64,000 nucleotides of DNA from Actinoplanes sp. NBC_00393 (GCF_036053395.1 NZ_CP107942.1:7396501-7460500), one strand, 5' to 3'. Positions 25,141 through 34,208 are shown, counted from the first letter of the stretch. Made by a program: numbers and translations. The notes: generated by a model from the letters alone, not told the origin.

Positions 25141-26053
25141 CCCCCGCCCTCCTCCAGCCGACCGCACCCTCCCATTCCTGCCTGACCGACGGCCGAGCAG
25201 ACCCCAGCCGCCGCCCACGCACCCAACAAACCTCTCGAAACCCGCCTGCCGGGCGGCTCACATCCGCCAGCCGCCACTCAAGCACCCAACAGCCCCCTCA
25301 TTCCATGCCTGACCGACGGCCGAGCAGACCCAGCCGCCACCCACGCACCCAACAAACCACTCGAAACCCGCCTGCCGGGCGGCTCACATCCGCCAGCCGC
25401 CACCCACGCACCCAACAGCCCCCTCATTCCATGCCTGACCGACGGCCGAGCACACCCAGCCGCCACCCACGCACCCAACAAACCACTCGAAACCCGCCTG
25501 ACGGGCGGCTCCCATCCGCCAGCCGCCACTCAGGCACCCAACAGCCCCCTCATTCCATGCCTCGCCGACGGCCGAGCAGACCCAGCCGCCGCCCACGCAT
25601 GTAACGACGGCTGCATTCCGTGTTCCTGCGCCAGCCGAGCCCGCTGAGCTGGCACCTGCGCACGTAACAGCGCTCCTATTCGGTGCGCCTGCCAATCGGC
25701 TTCGGGGGTGCTGGCAGGCAGGTCTGGTGTCAGCCCGGCCGGAGGGTTGGCGCCTGGGTGGCTGGGCCCGGCATCTGGTCGCTGGGCCCGGGCGGCGCCT
25801 GGTCACTAGGCCCGGGCCCTGGTCGCTGGGCCGCGGCGCCTGGTCACTGGGCCCGGGCACCTGGTCACTGGGCCCGGGCACCTGGTCGCTGGGCCCGGGC
25901 ACCTGGTCGCTGGGCCCGGGCGCCCGGGTGGGCTGAGCCGGGTGCCTGGGTGGCTGAGCCGGGTGGCTGGGTGGGTGGCTGGGTGGAGTGGGTCTGGGCG
26001 GGAGGGCCTGGACCTGTGCGGCTGTGGCGTGGTGGATGGACTAGCTTGCTGGC
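25141..26053. repeat. Gene-free repeat region between rsgA and hisN
   Basis: About 900 bp without a credible gene. From 25205 to about 25640 the sequence is built on a strict 63-bp period with starts at 25205, 25268, 25331, 25394, 25457, 25520 and 25583. Two variants alternate (one with ACCCAACAAACC, one with ACCCAACAGCCCCC), making a 126-bp higher-order unit. From 25775 to about 25925 seven units of about 21 bp follow, each CTGGTC-(A/G)CTGGGCCCGGGC or close to it. A G-rich tract with GGGTGGCTGGGT leads to hisN. Confidence 0.85.
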
Positions 26054-26854
26054 ATGGCTGGATACGCGGACGATCTTGCGCTTGCTCACCTGCTCGCCGA
26101 CACGGCCGACTCGATCAGCACGGCTCGGTTTCGGGCGCTGGATCTGCGGGTTGAGGCGAAGCCGGATCTGACGCCGGTCTCGGACGCGGACACCGCGGTG
26201 GAGAAGGCGGTGCGGGCGACGCTGGCCCGGGCGCGGCCGCGGGACGGTGTGCTCGGGGAGGAGTTCGGGCGGTCGGTCGCGGCGGCGGGGCCGGGCAGCC
26301 GGTATTGGGTGATCGACCCGATCGACGGGACGAAGAACTTCGTCCGCGGCGTACCGATCTGGGCCACGCTGATTGCGTTGATGGAGGGTGACACTCCGGT
26401 GGTGGGCCTGGTGTCCGCGCCGGCTCTCGGCCGGCGCTGGTGGGCCGGGCGCGGGCTGGGCGCGTTCGCGGGCAAGCATCAGCACGCCGCGACCCGGATC
26501 AGCGTGTCGTCGGTGCGGAAGCTGACCGATGCGAGTTTCTGCTACGCCAGCCTGAACGGGTGGGCGGAAATGGGCCGCCTCGACCAGATGATGGACATTC
26601 TGCTCGGGGTGTGGCGGAGCCGGGCCTACGGCGACTTCTACGGGTACATGCTGCTCGCCGAAGGCGCGCTGGACGCGATGGCGGAACCGGAGCTGTCGCT
26701 GTGGGACATGGCGGCGCTGATCCCGATCGTCACCGAGGCGGGCGGCAAGATCACCGACTTGGACGGGCGGCCGACGGGCGACAAGAGTTCGGTGGTCGGG
26801 ACCAACGGGCTGCTGCACGAGAGTGTCCTCGCGGCGCTGGCTCGCCGACCCTGA
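26054..26854 (+). CDS. hisN: Histidinol-phosphatase, inositol monophosphatase family
   Basis: This 266-residue metal-dependent phosphatase has the family motifs for the two-metal site: the glutamate in VLGEEFG, then DPIDGTKNFVRG and WDMAALIPIVTEAGG. It is closest in feel to actinobacterial HisN, which dephosphorylates histidinol phosphate, because of YWVIDPIDGTKNF and CYASLNGW. A general inositol or nucleotide phosphatase remains possible. No other his gene is nearby. Confidence 0.85.
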   Translation: MAGYADDLALAHLLADTADSISTARFRALDLRVEAKPDLTPVSDADTAVEKAVRATLARARPRDGVLGEEFGRSVAAAGPGSRYWVIDPIDGTKNFVRGVPIWATLIALMEGDTPVVGLVSAPALGRRWWAGRGLGAFAGKHQHAATRISVSSVRKLTDASFCYASLNGWAEMGRLDQMMDILLGVWRSRAYGDFYGYMLLAEGALDAMAEPELSLWDMAALIPIVTEAGGKITDLDGRPTGDKSSVVGTNGLLHESVLAALARRP

Positions 26855-27012
26855 TCAGCTGAGTGCCCGGTTCGGGAGTGAGACCACCCGAGCGGGGTAC
26901 TTCCTCTGCATGCCCGCCGGGGGCGTATAACCCGATTTCAGGATTTATGCCTACTTGGTGGTGACCGCGGCAACGGATCCTCACGCGCCGAAATGCGAGG
27001 AGGGGACACGTT

Positions 27013-27762
27013 ATGCACAATGGAGCGATCATGCCGAGCGAGGTTCGTCACCTGGTGGACCGCGGCCAGCCCTATCCCCTGGTCCGGCTGAGCGGGGTGC
27101 TCGACGACGAGACTGTCACACCGATCCGTTCAGCGTTGCTCGACGTCCTGGCCTCGCAGCCGGAGGCCATCGTCGTCGACGTCACCGGTCTGCAGGTGGC
27201 CCGGGCCGACGCGGTCTCCATGCTGCGTGAGCTCCTCGACGACACCCGGGACTGGCCAGGCAGCCATCTCACCCTCTGCGGTCCGTCCGACGCGGGGACC
27301 TGGAAGGCGAGCGGCTGGCCGGTGTGGCCGGACCCGGCCGGCGCGTTCGCGGCGCTCGGCAAGCCCGATACCGATCACCGGGTCAGCATCGAGCTGGAGC
27401 CCGTGGTGGGTGCGGCCCGCCGCTCGCGGGAGGTCATCACCGAGGCGTGCGGCCGGTGGGAGCAGCCCGAACTGGCTGGTAACGCCTGCATCGTGGCGAC
27501 CGAGATGGTCAACAACGTGGTGGCCCACGCCCGTACGCCGATGCAGTTCCTCCTCGCCCTGCACGGCGGGACGATGAGCGTGGCGGTCCGGGACGGCTCA
27601 CCCTCGATGCCCCGGTTCAACGGCCCGGTCGCACCGACCTCGTACGGCGGGCGCGGCCTGCTTCTGATCGACTCGGTGGCCGACCGCTGGGGTCACCTGC
27701 TGCTGGCCGACGGCAAGGTGGTGTGGGCACGGCTCGAAGCCGAGCCCGCGATGCCTGTATGA
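27013..27762 (+). CDS. STAS-HATPase fusion protein (anti-anti-sigma plus RsbW-like kinase domains)
   Basis: The 249-residue protein joins an N-terminal STAS-like domain (about 15-110, with VVDVTGLQVARADAVSMLRE) to a C-terminal RsbW-type HATPase domain (about 125-240). The kinase domain has an intact N-box ATEMVNNVVAHA and G-boxes in VRDGSPSMP and GGRGLLLIDSVADRWG. In the STAS part the loop that normally carries the phosphorylatable Ser reads ARADA, so it looks non-phosphorylatable. It may act as a self-contained partner-switch module. GAGGAGG lies upstream of the ATG. Confidence 0.8.
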   Translation: MHNGAIMPSEVRHLVDRGQPYPLVRLSGVLDDETVTPIRSALLDVLASQPEAIVVDVTGLQVARADAVSMLRELLDDTRDWPGSHLTLCGPSDAGTWKASGWPVWPDPAGAFAALGKPDTDHRVSIELEPVVGAARRSREVITEACGRWEQPELAGNACIVATEMVNNVVAHARTPMQFLLALHGGTMSVAVRDGSPSMPRFNGPVAPTSYGGRGLLLIDSVADRWGHLLLADGKVVWARLEAEPAMPV

Positions 27763-27791
27763 CCGGCCCCACCCGTGGGTAGATTGCGGAC

Positions 27792-28349
27792 ATGCGAGAC
27801 AACGACTACCCGGCAGAGGTCAGCGATCCGGAGGCGTCCGGGCTGCCGGACACCGCCGACGACGATTCCACGGCGTATGACGAGGTGAACAGCCCGCGGT
27901 GGAGCGACGGCCCGGACCCGGCCGCGCTCGCGGGCGTGGGTCCCGGCGGGTCGAACCGTTTCGGTGACACCGCCGAGGAGCAGCGGCAGGGCGAGGGACT
28001 GGACCGCCGGCTGCGGCAGGAGCAGCCGGACTTCGGCGCCGAGGAGGCGCTGCCGGAGCGCCGTGACCCGATCGACGAGACGGTGGACGACTCGGAGCAG
28101 CGCCAGTTCGACCGGGACGTCTGGGAGCCGGGCCCGACCTCGGACCCGCACTCGCAGGTCTCGCTCTACGACGACGGCCAGCTGGACGAGGAGGATCCGC
28201 AGGCGGTCGGCCGGCTGGTCGCGCCGGACGAGGGTTCGGGCTGGGACGAGGAGCCGGACAGCGTGGCGTACGACGCGGGCGCGGCCGGCGGCGGGGCGAG
28301 CGCCGAGGAGCTGGCCATGCACGAGACCCGAGCACCGGACTACGACTGA
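27792..28349 (+). CDS. DUF5709-type acidic protein
   Basis: This very acidic 185-residue protein (SDPEASGLPDTADDDSTAYD at the start, ETRAPDYD at the end) is rich in Asp, Glu, Gly and Pro and probably disordered. The internal segment GEGLDRRLRQEQPDFG and the ending resemble the actinobacterial DUF5709 family. No enzyme motif is present; the function is unknown. It starts 29 bp after the STAS-HATPase gene. Confidence 0.7.
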   Translation: MRDNDYPAEVSDPEASGLPDTADDDSTAYDEVNSPRWSDGPDPAALAGVGPGGSNRFGDTAEEQRQGEGLDRRLRQEQPDFGAEEALPERRDPIDETVDDSEQRQFDRDVWEPGPTSDPHSQVSLYDDGQLDEEDPQAVGRLVAPDEGSGWDEEPDSVAYDAGAAGGGASAEELAMHETRAPDYD

Positions 28350-28435
28350 ACACCCAAAAAAACCGACTGCGGCTGAACATTAAATCTCGGCTGCGCCTCT
28401 TGCCTGGTAGCCGGGCAGCTGAGCAGAGTGCAGCG

Positions 28436-29155
28436 GTGAAATACGCGCACCTGCTCGCGGCCGCAGTGCTGGTCCTGGGGATCGGCCCGGGCGCTCCCGC
28501 CCGGGCCGCCGACACGGTGAGCCGCTCCGCGCTCAGTGACGACTTCACCGGCGCCCGGGGCGGCGCGCCCGACGGCGCGAAGTGGGCGGTGGCCGGCGAT
28601 GCGCGCCGCGCCCAGCTGACCGGCGACGGCGAGCTCTTCCTCGCCACGCAGCTGCGGACGCAGAAGACCCTCGGGCAGAAGTCCGGGCGGGCCGAGGCCC
28701 GGATCCGGATGAGCCGCGACGGCGGCGCCTGGCGTGCCCTGGGTGTGCTGACCCCGGACGGCGGGCTCCCGGCCGGCCGGGTGGAGGTCCTGGCCGACGA
28801 CAGCGTGGGCAGCGAGGACTTCCACACGTACGTGATCGACTGGTCGCCCACCACACTGGTCTGGTCGGTCGACGGCCGCAAGGTCCTGCGCTTCACCCCG
28901 TCGACCGCGGGTCAGCCGTTCCGGCTGTCGCTCAACACGGCCGCCGGCGGGCGGGACCCGGACTCCATGCTGGTCGACTACGTGCGCGTCTCGGTCCGGG
29001 TCACCGTCCAGGCGACGAACTGGAAGATCCAGACGACGTATCGGCCCGGGAAGTACGTCCGCTACCGGGGCGAGCTGTACCGCGTACAGGAATTCCACAC
29101 CTCGCTGCCGGGCTGGCAGCCCGATCTCGTGCCGGCGATTTTCAAAAAAGTGTGA
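28436..29155 (+). CDS. Secreted GH16-like protein with degenerate active site and chitin-binding-type module
   Basis: A signal peptide (KYAHLLAAAVLVLG, cleaved near ARA-AD) precedes a GH16-like jelly-roll domain and a C-terminal CBM5/12-like module (NWKIQTTYRPGKYVRYRGEL, then SLPGWQPDL). Where its neighbour has SGEIDIMEN, this protein reads AGRVEVLAD: nucleophile Glu becomes Arg115, the middle Asp becomes Glu117 and acid/base Glu becomes Ala120. It is therefore probably a carbohydrate-binding protein without hydrolase activity. I chose the GTG at 28436 because it begins the signal peptide directly. Confidence 0.8.
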   Translation: MKYAHLLAAAVLVLGIGPGAPARAADTVSRSALSDDFTGARGGAPDGAKWAVAGDARRAQLTGDGELFLATQLRTQKTLGQKSGRAEARIRMSRDGGAWRALGVLTPDGGLPAGRVEVLADDSVGSEDFHTYVIDWSPTTLVWSVDGRKVLRFTPSTAGQPFRLSLNTAAGGRDPDSMLVDYVRVSVRVTVQATNWKIQTTYRPGKYVRYRGELYRVQEFHTSLPGWQPDLVPAIFKKV

Positions 29156-29249
29156 TCCGGAGGTTCCGGAACCCGTCTCCATTGACCGATGACAGTCGAA
29201 CTTTAAAGACTGTTTGGAGTACGGTTCCCTCTCCCCCGGAGGATCCCCC

Positions 29250-30497
29250 ATGCGCAAGTTACGCATCCTGCTCGGCGCGGCGATAGTCGCGACAACCCTG
29301 GCCAGCACCCTGACGCTGGCCTCCCGCAGCGACACCGCAGAGGCCGCGATCGGCCCGGTCACCTGGTCCGACGAGTTCAACGGCGCGGCCGGCGCACCGG
29401 TGGACGGCTCGAAGTGGAACTTCGACGTCGGCGGTGGCGGCTTCGGCAACAGCGAGCTGCAGTACTACACGAACTCGACGAACAACGTCCGGCAGAACGG
29501 CCAGGGCCAGCTCGCGATCACCGCGCGCAAGGAGAACCCGGCCAACTACCAGTGCTGGTACGGCACGTGCCAGTACACCTCGGGCCGGATCCTGACCTCC
29601 GGCAAGTTCACCCAGCGGTACGGCCGGTTCGAGGCCAGCATCAAGGTCCCGAAGGGCCAGGGCATCTGGCCGGCGTTCTGGATGCTCGGCGACAACCTGG
29701 GCAGCGTCGGCTGGCCGCAGTCCGGCGAGATCGACATCATGGAGAACGTCGGCAAGGAGCCGAACAAGCTCTACGGCACCGTGCACGGCCCCGGTTACTC
29801 CGGCGGCAGCGCGATCGGTGGCAGCCGCACCCTCGGCGCACCGCTCGGCGACGCCTTCCACCAGTACGCCGTGGAGTGGTCGCCGAACCTGATCGTCTGG
29901 TATCTGGACGGCTCCGAGTACTTCCGGGTCACCCCGGCCTCGCTCGGCGGCCGCCAGTGGGTCTTCGACCACCCGTTCTTCATGATCCTGAACGTGGCGG
30001 TCGGCGGTAACTGGCCGGGCAGCCCGGACGCCTCCACCTCGTTCCCGCAGACCATGCTGGTCGACTACGTCCGGGTCTCGGCCTGGAACGAAGGCACCAC
30101 CCCGCCGCCGGCCACCGGCAACGCGCTGAAGAGCAACTTCAACGGCAAGTGCATCGACATCCCGGGCGCCAACGCGGTCGACGGCGCGCGGCTGCAGATG
30201 TGGGACTGCAACGGCAGCGGCGCCCAGAAGTGGACGTTCAACAGCGACGGCACCCTGCGAGCCCTGGGCAAGTGCATGGACCCGGCCGGTGGCGCGCTGG
30301 CCAACGGCACCCCGATCCAGCTGGTCACCTGCAACGGCAACCCGGTGCAGCGGTTCACCCTGTCGGCCGCCGGTGACCTGGTGAACGTCTCGGCGAACCG
30401 GTGTGTCGACATCGCCGAGTGGAACAACACCAACGGCGCCCGCCTGCACCTCTGGGACTGCGGCGGCACCGCAAACCAGAAGTGGACGCGGGCCTGA
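29250..30497 (+). CDS. Secreted GH16 beta-glucanase with ricin-type CBM13
   Basis: The 415-residue protein has a signal peptide ending near TAEAA, a GH16 catalytic domain (about 35-280) with the motif SGEIDIMEN (nucleophile Glu160, Asp162, acid/base Glu165), a short Thr/Pro linker and a C-terminal ricin B-lectin module with QxW repeats (GAQKWTF, NQKWTRA). This layout is typical of beta-1,3-glucanases that attack fungal or algal glucan. GGAGG lies eight bases before the ATG. It follows the inactive GH16-like paralogue by 94 bp. Confidence 0.92.
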   Translation: MRKLRILLGAAIVATTLASTLTLASRSDTAEAAIGPVTWSDEFNGAAGAPVDGSKWNFDVGGGGFGNSELQYYTNSTNNVRQNGQGQLAITARKENPANYQCWYGTCQYTSGRILTSGKFTQRYGRFEASIKVPKGQGIWPAFWMLGDNLGSVGWPQSGEIDIMENVGKEPNKLYGTVHGPGYSGGSAIGGSRTLGAPLGDAFHQYAVEWSPNLIVWYLDGSEYFRVTPASLGGRQWVFDHPFFMILNVAVGGNWPGSPDASTSFPQTMLVDYVRVSAWNEGTTPPPATGNALKSNFNGKCIDIPGANAVDGARLQMWDCNGSGAQKWTFNSDGTLRALGKCMDPAGGALANGTPIQLVTCNGNPVQRFTLSAAGDLVNVSANRCVDIAEWNNTNGARLHLWDCGGTANQKWTRA

Positions 30498-30505
30498 GGT
30501 AACAG

Positions 30506-30544
30506 CGGGGACCGGTCTACCGCGTCACGGTGTACCGGTCCCCG
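30506..30544. terminator. Bidirectional terminator between the GH16 and GH46 genes
   Basis: An 11-bp stem (30506-30516 with 30534-30544) lies after the glucanase stop. Its right arm contains the last codons of the convergent chitosanase gene. Confidence 0.7.
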
Positions 30545-31752
30545 TAGACCCGCCAGCTCAGCGGGGTGACCAGGTCCAGGTTGCCGGCCCGCAGGAAGGC
30601 CCGCTGGGCGGTGTCCACCCGGGTGGTGTCGCGGTGCGCCGCCTCGGTACGCATCTCAGCCCGCCGAGCGTCCAGGAACGCGGAGAGATAGCTGATCTCG
30701 TCGCCGCCCTGGACCGGCGTCCGCTGCCCGGCCACCGCCCGCGCCCGGATCTCGCGCAGTCCGGCGACCCCGTGCATGACCGCGGCGTCGTAGTAGGCGA
30801 ACTGGCCCAGCGCCCGCAGCCCGTCGGCCTCGGCGAGCCGCACCGCCGGCCGGAAGTACATCCGGTCCCGCGCCTCCTCCTGCACCTTCTGGAAGACCGG
30901 GTCGGCTGCGGACGCCCGCCACGCCGCCGGGAAGCCCGGGTCGAGCCCCTTGTGCGAGTCGGTGCCGTCCACCGCACGCAACGCCGGCAGGTAGCCGGCC
31001 AGACTGTTGTCCGGCTTTCGCCTGGTGTACTCGGTCACCACGGCGAGCATGTCGGAGGTGCCGGAGCAGAACCCGACGAGACCGCCGGTGTACCCGCGGC
31101 CGTCGCCCAGGTCCTCGATGTAGCCGTACAACGAGCGCCAGTCGAGCGTCGAGTTCTCCGCGCTGGCGACCAGCTTGAGCGCGGTCTCCTTCTTGACGTT
31201 CGCGGTCAGGTCCGCAGCGATCGCGGGCACCACAGCGGCAGCGGACTGGCCCGCCTCGGTCACCGGCGCGGCCGGCCCGGGACCGTACGCCCGCACGTCC
31301 CAGAGCGAGTAGCCGCCGGTGGTGCCCCGCTGGGTGGCCAGGATCCGCAGGTAGCGCCCGCTGCCGGCGAGGTTGTGGACGTCGTCGGTGCCGCCGTTGC
31401 CGGTCGCGGTGCGGTAGAGATCGGTCCACACCGAGCCGTTGCCGGAGATCTGGATCCGGTACGCCTTGGCGTATGCCTTCGCCCAGGCCAGCCGCACGCG
31501 GTGCACCTGCTGAGCGGCGCCGAGATCGATCTGGACCCACTGGGTGCCGGCGCCACCCGCACTGGACCAGCGGGTGCCGCGGTGCGCGTCGGTGACCTTG
31601 GCAGCGGCCCACGCGACGCTCTCGGTGGATGAGGCGAGCACCGGCCGCCGCAACGAGAGCAGCACGTCCGGGGACGCGCTGGCGGCCACGGAGACGGCCA
31701 GCGGAACACACAGAACAGCCGTTATCCCGGCACCCAGCGCGAAGGAACGCAT
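30517..31752 (-). CDS. Secreted GH46 chitosanase with F5/8 type C (CBM32) module
   Basis: After a signal peptide (SFALGAGITAVLCVPLAVSV) comes a discoidin-like CBM32 domain (about 35-155, with WSSAGGAGTQWVQIDLG and SLWDVRAYG). A GH46 domain follows, with the catalytic Glu in SAENSTLDWRSLYGYIED and the second acid in DGRGYTGGLVGFCSG. The enzyme hydrolyses chitosan outside the cell. Together with the two GH16-type genes it suggests a locus aimed at fungal cell-wall polysaccharide. Confidence 0.93.
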   Translation of the reverse strand: MRSFALGAGITAVLCVPLAVSVAASASPDVLLSLRRPVLASSTESVAWAAAKVTDAHRGTRWSSAGGAGTQWVQIDLGAAQQVHRVRLAWAKAYAKAYRIQISGNGSVWTDLYRTATGNGGTDDVHNLAGSGRYLRILATQRGTTGGYSLWDVRAYGPGPAAPVTEAGQSAAAVVPAIAADLTANVKKETALKLVASAENSTLDWRSLYGYIEDLGDGRGYTGGLVGFCSGTSDMLAVVTEYTRRKPDNSLAGYLPALRAVDGTDSHKGLDPGFPAAWRASAADPVFQKVQEEARDRMYFRPAVRLAEADGLRALGQFAYYDAAVMHGVAGLREIRARAVAGQRTPVQGGDEISYLSAFLDARRAEMRTEAAHRDTTRVDTAQRAFLRAGNLDLVTPLSWRVYGDRYTVTR

Positions 31753-31777
31753 ACCTTCAACGCTAGGGCGGGACGCG

Positions 31778-32020
31778 TCAGCGACGCTTACGGTTCCGCG
31801 AAATCAACACTATCGCCAATATGACCAAACCCACGACGACCAGGCAGCAGAGCAGGCCGAACACCCCGAACCCGCCTCGGGAGCGGCGCCGGGCCGCCTC
31901 GACCGCGATCTCCGTCACGCCGTTGCTCGCGGCCCAGGCGTGCGCCGGGATCACCAGGGCCAGCACCGCGCCGGTCAGCACGGCGGTCAGTCGGGTCCAC
32001 CACTTCGCCACGTCAGACAT
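31778..32020 (-). CDS. Small secreted or membrane protein
   Basis: This 80-residue protein has a signal-peptide-like N-terminus (LTAVLTGAVLALVIPAHAWA), a short Arg-rich loop and a C-terminal membrane helix followed by SRNRKRR. The second helix contains a CC pair (FGLLCCLVVVG). Start could also be the ATG at 32029. Function unknown; it is divergent from malQ. Confidence 0.6.
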   Translation of the reverse strand: MSDVAKWWTRLTAVLTGAVLALVIPAHAWAASNGVTEIAVEAARRRSRGGFGVFGLLCCLVVVGLVILAIVLISRNRKRR

Positions 32021-32087
32021 GTGTTCCATGCTGACCCATGCGCGCAACGGGTAAGAGAGCCGTTACCGAGTGAGAGGAAACAGCCCC

Positions 32088-34184
32088 ATGAACCCGGATC
32101 TGGAGGCGCTGGCCGAGGCGCACGGCGTGGCCACGTGGTACGAGAACTGGCGCCGAAAGCGCACCGCCGTCGCCGCGGAGTCGGTGATCGGCGTGCTGGG
32201 CATGCTCGGCGTGGACGCGACGACCCCCGCGGCGGTACGCGCGTCGCTCGCCGCCGCCCGCCGGCGTGACCAGGGCGAACGCCTGCCCGGCACAGTCGTG
32301 CTGCGGGCCGGGAGCACCCGGCCGTTGCCGTCCCCCGGCGAGATCACGCTCGAGGACGGCGGCACGCGTACGGTGGACCGGCTCCCCGCCGACCTGCCGC
32401 TCGGCTGGCACCGCCTGCGGGTCGCCGACCAGGACGTCACCCTGGTCGTGGTCCCCACCGAACTGCCCGAGCCGCCGGAGGCGTGGGGCTGGATGCTGCA
32501 GCTCTACACGCTGCACTCGGCCGGCTCCTGGGGCATGGGCGACCTCGGCGACCTGCGCGACTTCGCCGGTGACTGCGGCGGCGCGGACGTGGTGCTGCTG
32601 AACCCGCTGCACGCGGTCACCCCGACCCTGCCGGTGCCGGCCTCGCCGTACTCGCCGTCGAGCCGGCGCTTCGCGAACCCGCTCTACCTGCGGGTGGCGG
32701 ACACCGCGGAGTACCGGCGGGCCGATCCGGAGTTGCAGCAGCGGGTCGACGCGCTGCGCCCGGCGAAACCTGCGGACGGGCTGATCGACTACAGCGCGGT
32801 GCTGGCGGCCAAGCTCGCCGCGCTGGAACTGCTGCGGCCGCTGGCCGGACCGGTCGACCTGGAGAGCGACCCGGGACTGGCGGACTTCGCCCGGTTCTGC
32901 GCGCTCGCCGAGGAGCACGGTCCGAACTGGCGGGAGTGGCCGGAGGAACTGCGCCGGCCGGACTCGCCCGCTGTCCTCGCGTACGAAAGTGATCGGATCT
33001 TCTTCCATGCCTGGATCCAGCAGTTGCTGGAGGAGCAGTTCGACGCCGCCGCCGAGGCTGCCCGGGACATGTCCGTCGGCATCGTGCACGACCTCGCGGT
33101 GGCGGTCGACCCGTCCGGTGCGGACGGCTGGCTGTTGCAGGACGTGCTGGCGATGGAGGCCCGGACCGGGGCGCCGCCGGACGCGTTCAACCAGCTCGGC
33201 CAGGAGTGGGGTGGCGTCGCGTGGCGGCCGGACCGGCTGGTCGAGAGCGGGTACGCGGCGTACCGGGACATGCTGCGCCGGATCTTCCGGCACGCCCGCG
33301 GTCTGCGGGTGGACCATGTGGCCGGGCTCTGGCGGCTGTGGTGGGTGCCGTCCGGGATGGGCCCGGCCGAGGGCACCTACGTGCACTACGACCCGGAGGC
33401 GATGCTCGGCATCCTGGCCCTGGAGGCGCACCGCGCCGGCGCCGTGGTGATCGGCGAGGACCTGGGCACGGTCCTGCCGGTGGTGACCGAGGGCCTGGAC
33501 CGGATGAACATGCTCGGCTCGGCCGTGCTCTGGTTCACCCGCGACGACGACGGTGGCTACCGGCCCGCCGCCGGATACCCGCGCAACGCGCTGGCCAGCA
33601 TCTCCACCCACGACCTGCCGACCGCCGCCGGCTTCCTGGCCGGTGAGCAGGTCGAGGTACGCGCCGAGCTCGGCCAGCTGGCCGGACCGGTGGAACAGGA
33701 GCGGGCGAACTGGGCCAAGGACCGGGATCAGCTGCTCGACCGCCTCCGCGCCGAGGGTCTCCTGCAACCGGACGCGACGACCGAGGAGACCGTGGTCGCG
33801 ATGCACCGGTTCCTGGCCCGGACGCCGTGCCGGCTGGTCACCGCCGCACTGCACGACGTCCTGCTGGAACGCCGGCAGCCGAACCTGCCGGGCACCTTCG
33901 ACGAGTACCCGAACTGGCGGATCCCGCTCGGCACCGATCTGGCCGACATCAGTTCGGACGCAATGTTCCGCAAGGTTGCCGAGATTCTGGGTAACCGTAA
34001 GAGCATGGGTTTCCTGGACAAGGCGAAGGCGCTGGCCGACAAGCACGATGACAAGGTCGACATGGCGCTGGAGAAGATCGGTGACGCGGTGGACCGGCGT
34101 ACCGGCCACAAGTACACGGCTCACATCGACCGGGGAGTCGACGAGGCGCAGAAGCGCACGGGGTCGGGCGACACGCAGCGGTGA
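32088..34184 (+). CDS. malQ: 4-alpha-glucanotransferase fused to an MT0933-like antitoxin-type tail
   Basis: The first ~640 residues are amylomaltase, which transfers maltooligosaccharide units. Motifs are the nucleophile Asp in GLRVDHVAGLWRLWW, the acid/base Glu in VIGEDLGTVLPVV and the Asp in STHDLPTAAG. The core ends near NWRIPLGTDLADIS. The frame then continues into a 59-residue segment from MGFLDKAKALADKHDDKVDM, which looks like the MT0933-type antitoxin family. The join may be a true fusion, or the tail may also start internally at the ATG at 34005. Start at 32088 follows GAGAGGA. Confidence 0.9.
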   Translation: MNPDLEALAEAHGVATWYENWRRKRTAVAAESVIGVLGMLGVDATTPAAVRASLAAARRRDQGERLPGTVVLRAGSTRPLPSPGEITLEDGGTRTVDRLPADLPLGWHRLRVADQDVTLVVVPTELPEPPEAWGWMLQLYTLHSAGSWGMGDLGDLRDFAGDCGGADVVLLNPLHAVTPTLPVPASPYSPSSRRFANPLYLRVADTAEYRRADPELQQRVDALRPAKPADGLIDYSAVLAAKLAALELLRPLAGPVDLESDPGLADFARFCALAEEHGPNWREWPEELRRPDSPAVLAYESDRIFFHAWIQQLLEEQFDAAAEAARDMSVGIVHDLAVAVDPSGADGWLLQDVLAMEARTGAPPDAFNQLGQEWGGVAWRPDRLVESGYAAYRDMLRRIFRHARGLRVDHVAGLWRLWWVPSGMGPAEGTYVHYDPEAMLGILALEAHRAGAVVIGEDLGTVLPVVTEGLDRMNMLGSAVLWFTRDDDGGYRPAAGYPRNALASISTHDLPTAAGFLAGEQVEVRAELGQLAGPVEQERANWAKDRDQLLDRLRAEGLLQPDATTEETVVAMHRFLARTPCRLVTAALHDVLLERRQPNLPGTFDEYPNWRIPLGTDLADISSDAMFRKVAEILGNRKSMGFLDKAKALADKHDDKVDMALEKIGDAVDRRTGHKYTAHIDRGVDEAQKRTGSGDTQR

Positions 34185-34208
34185 CCGCGGCGCCGCCGCC
34201 CGGACCGC

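Noticed and set aside
25278..25902. Open frames across the 63-bp and 21-bp repeats
   Set aside because: The period is a multiple of three, which keeps frames open by chance; the peptides are simple repeats.
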